Shown one piece after another: positions 60,304 to 64,000 of a DNA stretch of 64,000 bases. The position numbers and the translations under genes are program-made. How positions within the stretch are numbered: the first letter of the stretch is position 1; each line of letters opens with the position of its first letter. The stretch spans positions 45,181 through 109,180 of the forward strand of contig DEAA01000013.1 in NCBI GenBank assembly GCA_002346545.1, read 5' to 3'. This DNA is from Acidobacteria bacterium UBA2994. GTDB lineage: Bacteria > Acidobacteriota > Vicinamibacteria > Vicinamibacterales > UBA8438. The notes below the pieces were generated by a model. That model made no database searches. It was not told where the DNA came from and saw nothing but the letters and a program-made list of their open reading frames with translations.

Positions 60304-60840
60304 CTACTGCGTCTTTACGTCCATCACTTTGTGGGGGTCGCCCCTGAAGATGATGTAGCTGATCGAATCGGTGTCGATCTTGTGCCAGGCGTGCGGCATC
60401 CCTTTGGGAATGATCGCGATGTCGCCCGGTTCGACATACTGCAGGATGCCGCCGCGGATCCTGCCTCGTTCCATCGGTCCGAGGAGCGCGCTTTCGCTGC
60501 TCTGCACCTCAACGAAATCACCACCGTTCACCATCGTGCCGGTGCCCGACAGCACGTAGTAGATTTCGTCCAGGTCGGGGTGGGCGATGCCCGTCACGTT
60601 GTCTCTGATCTCCACTTTGCTTCGCTGCACCACCGACACGCCCAGATGCTCGTCGCCCACGTCGAGGTGACGGACGACGATGTCGCTCACCGTGCGGCCC
60701 GCGGCCAGGTTGTCGAGGCCCTGCAGTAGTACCTCGTTCACCTCCCGTTTGGGGATGATGGTGGAACCGCCGTCTTGCCCAATGGGGGTTGCCGCGGACA
60801 GGAGGATGAGCATCAGGCTAGAGAGTAGGGCACGCGGCAT
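60304..60840 (-). CDS. Secreted cupin-domain protein
   Basis: A 178-residue protein with a signal peptide (hydrophobic 5-19, SAATPIGQD). The cupin fold shows HPDLDEIYYVLSGTGTMVNGG as the first metal motif and IPKGMPHAWHKID as the second. Such proteins often bind Mn or Fe. It is convergent with the PQQ dehydrogenase gene and could act in the same pathway, which is inference. Confidence 0.85.
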   Translation of the reverse strand: MPRALLSSLMLILLSAATPIGQDGGSTIIPKREVNEVLLQGLDNLAAGRTVSDIVVRHLDVGDEHLGVSVVQRSKVEIRDNVTGIAHPDLDEIYYVLSGTGTMVNGGDFVEVQSSESALLGPMERGRIRGGILQYVEPGDIAIIPKGMPHAWHKIDTDSISYIIFRGDPHKVMDVKTQ

Positions 60841-60893
60841 TGGCGTTCTTCTTCGTGTCGAGGCGTCAGGTTGTACGCCTTGGGTAGCGCGGG

Positions 60894-63563
60894 TTAGCGG
60901 CCCATCTCCGAGGCCGTGGTTTTGGCGGTTGGTGTCGAGGGTTCCGGTTCACGTTGGACCGGGATACGCACGAACCCGGCGGCCGAGGTGACGTGGGTCA
61001 GCGCCCGGTCGAGCACGGCGACCAGCCGCGCGGTCTGCCAGGCCGTGCGTGCCGCGATGCCGAGGGTGGCGAGGCTGGCCACGGCCACGCCGACCGGAGG
61101 GGTGTAGAGCGCCATCGACGCCGCCATGCCGCTGGCAACCAGCCCGGCCAGCGTCATGCCGCGAAGGGTGCCGTTGAAGCTCGGCCGCAGGCGGCTCCGA
61201 ACCCGGCACAGACAGGCTCCCTGGGGAAGCTCCTCCACCAAAATGCCCACGTGGAGCCATCCCCATCGACCCACGGCCAGGCTGAGGTCCCGGTCTGGCA
61301 TCCAGCCCTCGTCGACGTCGACACGCGGCGCTGGACGGGCGGCTCGGAGTACGCCCACCAGCTCGCTGAGGAGCGTCGTGTGCGACGCCCAGCTCCCGCT
61401 CCAGAACAAGCGCTGACGGCCATCGCGCCCTACCAGGCGGAGGGCAGTGACCGCGTCGCGGAGGCTCGGCATCGGCATCTTCCAGGGATGCCGCATGACG
61501 TGTTGTGGTGCGACCGCTTCCGGTTGCGAGAGGCCGCGGAGACGTCCAACTGTTCGTGCCACCGGCTGGACCAGGTGCAGCCAGGCGATCAGCCCACGAT
61601 ACAACCCGCGGCTGAGCCGGCCCGGCAGGCCCCAGACCCGAGGCAGGCCGGTCAGGTCAGACAGCCATGCGTAACGGAGGCAGCCGCCCAGGGTCAGGAG
61701 CAGCGTCACGATGCCGGCGACCAGTGGCAGCCACGCCGCGTCCATGCCGGCCAGTGGTCCGATGGTGCCGATCAGTAGCAACGCGAGGGTGCCCGCCATC
61801 CAGCCCGTTGAATGTGGGAGATACGGTGTCTGCCGCGTCTGGGTGCTGTACACGGAGGGGAATGCGGCCGTGCCCCAGACCCCGGTGTTGACGCGCCGTT
61901 CGAGCCCCGCCCGCAGGAAGGGCAGGGGGCTGTATATCCGTCCATGCCAGACCATATGGCCGGCGAGAAACTTCTCCGGGTGATGCGCGTCGAGCCAGGT
62001 TTCTCCCTCGCCGTATCCGACCTGCTGCCGCCAGTAGGCGCCGACCGTGCCGCGGTGACGGTGCCAGACCAGGGCGGACGGGGCGAAGCCGATCTGGTGC
62101 CCGGCGGCCTGTAGCCGCCAGCAGATATCGACGTCGTCACCGGCGCGCAGGTACACCGGATTGAAGCCGTCGACCGCGAGCAGCGCTTCTCGCCGGAAGG
62201 CCATGTTGCAGCCAGGGACATGCTCGGCGATCCGGTCGTCGAGCATGACGTGGGTCGGGCCGCCCGGTGACCGGGCGACACATTGTGCCCTCCATGGATC
62301 GTCGGCCGGAACGACATTGGGACCTCCTACGGCCACCAGGTTTGAGCGCAGGAGCGGTTGCACCAGGTAGGTCAGCCAGTCCCGGTCGACCCGACAGTCC
62401 GCGTCGGTGTAGGCCACGATCTCCCCGGTGGCGGCGGCCAGTCCGGCATTACGCGCGGCGCTGAGGCCTCCGTTCAACAGGTCGATGACCTCCACCCCTG
62501 AATGCAGGCGGGCGATCTCGGCGGTCTCGTCCTGCGAGCCGTCGTTGATCACGATTAGCTGCGTACGGGGGTAGGTCAGCGTCTCGAGCGACGTCAGGCA
62601 CTCGTCGATGGTCTCGGCGGCGTTGTAGGCGCACACGATGACCGACACCTCCGGCCAGTCGGCCGCGTCGGCCACCGGGAACGGCGCTTCGTCGAACACG
62701 CGGGTCACGGCGGCAAGCGCGGGTTTCGGGCGGCGCGAAGCGTCGACAAGCCCGAATGCCCAGTCGTTGATCACGTTCCCGCCCCGCCACCACTCGTCGG
62801 TCCACGCGTAGACGATCGCCCCGCAGGCACCCTCTTCGAAGGCACATCGCAGCTGCATCACAGTGGTCTCGGCCTGTTCGTCCAGGCCTTCCCGCAGGCT
62901 GTCCGCGCCCGCTTCGGACAGCAGCAGCGGTCGATGACCGGCCACGTGCTGGAGCCGCACCAGATAGTCGCGCTGTGCCGACACCTCATGGAGGTAGACA
63001 TTGAAGGCGCAAACGTCGAAGTAGTCGAGTTGCAAGAACTCGGTGGGGGGGAAGTTCACGTACGTCAACAGACTGTCTGGCGCAGCCGACTTCACGTCGT
63101 CGTGGATCGCCCGGAGGAAGCGCTCGATCCGATGCGGCCCATGCCAGCGAACGATGCTGCCGGGGATCTCGTTGCCCACCGCGATGAGCAGCGTCGCCGG
63201 GTGGGCGGCAAGACGTCTCGCTTCATCGGTCGCTTCGTGCCGGATCCGCCTGGCCACGCGGAGGTCATCGAGAAAGGGGGTGTGTTGCGGCCATGAGAGG
63301 CCCGCCATGATCCGCAACTGGTGCCGGGACGCCGCATCGAGCACCCACTCGGGAGGCGGGGTGTAGGTGCGAACCGTATTCACACCCGCAGCCGCCATCT
63401 GGGCGAAATCGGCGTCGACCTGTTCGGCGGCTGGGAACTGCACCCCGTCGTCATTGGGCGCGAACGTGCCATAGGAAGCGCCGGCCACCAGGAAGCGTTG
63501 GCCATCGACCGCCAGGAACTTGCCGTCGACGGTGGCTCGGCCTGTCAAACCCATGCCTTGCAT
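60894..63563 (-). CDS. Glycoside hydrolase (TIM barrel)-glycosyltransferase 2 fusion with membrane helices
   Basis: An 889-residue protein. The start is at 63563 or, three codons in, at 63554; no clear ribosome site. Residues 10-300 form a GH2/GH5-like TIM barrel. Its general acid is E132 in AVGNEIPG and its nucleophile E217 in LLLSEAGA. Residues 305-560 are a GT2 glycosyltransferase: VSVIVCAYNAAETIDECL, NDGSQDETAE (DGS), YTDADCRVD (DxD), and GDDVDICWRLQAAGHQIGF. Residues after 600 hold four or more membrane helices around a cytosolic loop. The enzyme could build and trim a polysaccharide, or synthesise and release one. No other polysaccharide genes are adjacent, so the partner genes are elsewhere. 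Confidence 0.82.
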   Translation of the reverse strand: MQGMGLTGRATVDGKFLAVDGQRFLVAGASYGTFAPNDDGVQFPAAEQVDADFAQMAAAGVNTVRTYTPPPEWVLDAASRHQLRIMAGLSWPQHTPFLDDLRVARRIRHEATDEARRLAAHPATLLIAVGNEIPGSIVRWHGPHRIERFLRAIHDDVKSAAPDSLLTYVNFPPTEFLQLDYFDVCAFNVYLHEVSAQRDYLVRLQHVAGHRPLLLSEAGADSLREGLDEQAETTVMQLRCAFEEGACGAIVYAWTDEWWRGGNVINDWAFGLVDASRRPKPALAAVTRVFDEAPFPVADAADWPEVSVIVCAYNAAETIDECLTSLETLTYPRTQLIVINDGSQDETAEIARLHSGVEVIDLLNGGLSAARNAGLAAATGEIVAYTDADCRVDRDWLTYLVQPLLRSNLVAVGGPNVVPADDPWRAQCVARSPGGPTHVMLDDRIAEHVPGCNMAFRREALLAVDGFNPVYLRAGDDVDICWRLQAAGHQIGFAPSALVWHRHRGTVGAYWRQQVGYGEGETWLDAHHPEKFLAGHMVWHGRIYSPLPFLRAGLERRVNTGVWGTAAFPSVYSTQTRQTPYLPHSTGWMAGTLALLLIGTIGPLAGMDAAWLPLVAGIVTLLLTLGGCLRYAWLSDLTGLPRVWGLPGRLSRGLYRGLIAWLHLVQPVARTVGRLRGLSQPEAVAPQHVMRHPWKMPMPSLRDAVTALRLVGRDGRQRLFWSGSWASHTTLLSELVGVLRAARPAPRVDVDEGWMPDRDLSLAVGRWGWLHVGILVEELPQGACLCRVRSRLRPSFNGTLRGMTLAGLVASGMAASMALYTPPVGVAVASLATLGIAARTAWQTARLVAVLDRALTHVTSAAGFVRIPVQREPEPSTPTAKTTASEMGR

Positions 63564-63702
63564 CTTACTATCCGGGGAATCTGAGCCTGGTGCCGTGGCC
63601 CGCCATGAGTGGCAGGTGTGGTGTTGACGTCGGCCCTCGCTGCAGGCATCCTCGACCCACGTGGTGGCCGGCAGCGGCCACCGTTCGTGAGGAGGAGTCC
63701 AG

Positions 63703-64000
63703 ATGCCCAAGTTGTTCGTTGCCTTCGGTTGCGGTCTCGTGACGCTGCCGCTGATTGCTGTCTCGGCCATGGCCCAGACGAGCCCGGACGAGGTGCCCCG
63801 CACGGCGTGGGGTGCGCCCGACCTCGGTGGGGTCTGGGATTACAAGACCCGCACGCCGCTGGAACGCCCGGAACGCTTCGGCGACCGGGAGTTTTTGACT
63901 GCCGAGGAGGCTGCCGAGATCGCGGATAACGAGCGAGCCAGCCTGCAGGCGATGGAAGAACGGCCGGCCCAGCGTACGGTCGCCATACCGACTGCAGGCG
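63703..64000 (+). CDS. Fourth member of the secreted hypothetical family (3' end outside window)
   Basis: The ATG at 63703 follows GGAGGAG. The first 99 residues include a signal peptide ending near AMAQT, then EVPRTAWGAPDLGGVWDYK and TPLERPERFGDREFLTAEEA. These match the N-termini of the proteins at 24346 (RTSAGRPDLSGTYD) and 27136 (PDISGMFTF, TPLERPSQF). The remaining sequence is cut by the window edge. The helix FLTAEEAAEIADNERASL is shared with 24346. Function unknown. Confidence 0.75.
   Translation, partial: MPKLFVAFGCGLVTLPLIAVSAMAQTSPDEVPRTAWGAPDLGGVWDYKTRTPLERPERFGDREFLTAEEAAEIADNERASLQAMEERPAQRTVAIPTAG

Noticed and set aside
1..64000. CRISPR arrays, tRNA or rRNA genes, insertion sequences
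   Set aside because: I saw no regularly spaced direct repeats, no cloverleaf candidates and no transposase-like protein in any frame. A covariance-model scan would be needed to exclude small RNAs.

Overview
The window reads as one contiguous piece of a high-GC bacterial chromosome, about 65 percent GC by eye, that is densely coded on both strands. I saw no rRNA, tRNA, CRISPR array, insertion sequence or phage gene. The gene content points to Acidobacteriota, probably Vicinamibacteria (subgroup 6). It includes several secreted PQQ-type beta-propellers, cytochrome c-linked DUF1592 and DUF1552 proteins, a cytochrome c plus copper type II monooxygenase fusion, DUF6152, tautomerases, and at least four copies of a secreted family that is usually left hypothetical in that group. 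The taxonomy is an inference from gene content only.

Layout. 0-7 kb: the tail of a metallo-beta-lactamase enzyme, a secreted double GlcG/HbpS-like protein, and an FHA-GAF-adenylate cyclase divergent from an NDH-2-like flavoprotein that carries a cyclic-nucleotide-binding domain, then a VWA protein. 7-14 kb: MFS transporter, beta-rich anchored protein, dienelactone hydrolase, DUF6116-like micro-gene, HAD and quinone reductase pair, aroC, NHL propeller. 14-22 kb: PHB-depolymerase-like esterase, copper monooxygenase, enoyl-CoA hydratase, SDR, aminotransferase, CNNM protein, NUDIX, TauE/SafE. 22-29 kb: a DUF5715-LysM protein, three paralogous secreted hypotheticals with DUF6152, a drug/metabolite exporter and a membrane VWA protein. 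29-39 kb: mostly minus-strand secreted enzymes (SGNH hydrolase, propellers, cupin, SMP-30 lipoprotein, PQQ dehydrogenase), a decayed acyl-CoA synthetase, GNAT and lactate permease.

39-47 kb: a stand-alone EF-G resembling mitochondrial EF-G1, followed by a RecA-like ATPase fused to a SLOG-like domain and a propeller, then a tctCBA tricarboxylate transporter operon. 47-55 kb: a plus-strand operon (DUF1295, ankyrin, DUF1592-type cytochrome, DUF1552, cytochrome c plus Vgb propeller) closed by a long hairpin. 55-64 kb: a divergent catabolic locus (cis-CaaD-like tautomerase, a Pro1-less relative and a Tat-exported FMN oxidase with CxxCH facing a secreted HpcH-like aldolase and a PQQ alcohol dehydrogenase), a cupin, a glycoside hydrolase-glycosyltransferase fusion and the start of a fourth paralog of the hypothetical family.

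Taken together the region looks like a periplasmic oxidative catabolism toolkit with transporters for small organic acids (lactate permease, TctABC, SHS-type MFS). The observations I consider freshest are the cyclase/NDH-2-cNMP pair, the RecA-SLOG fusion behind EF-G, the tautomerase/FMN oxidase/secreted aldolase locus, the GH-GT fusion, and the internally deleted acyl-CoA synthetase whose ends are still readable.
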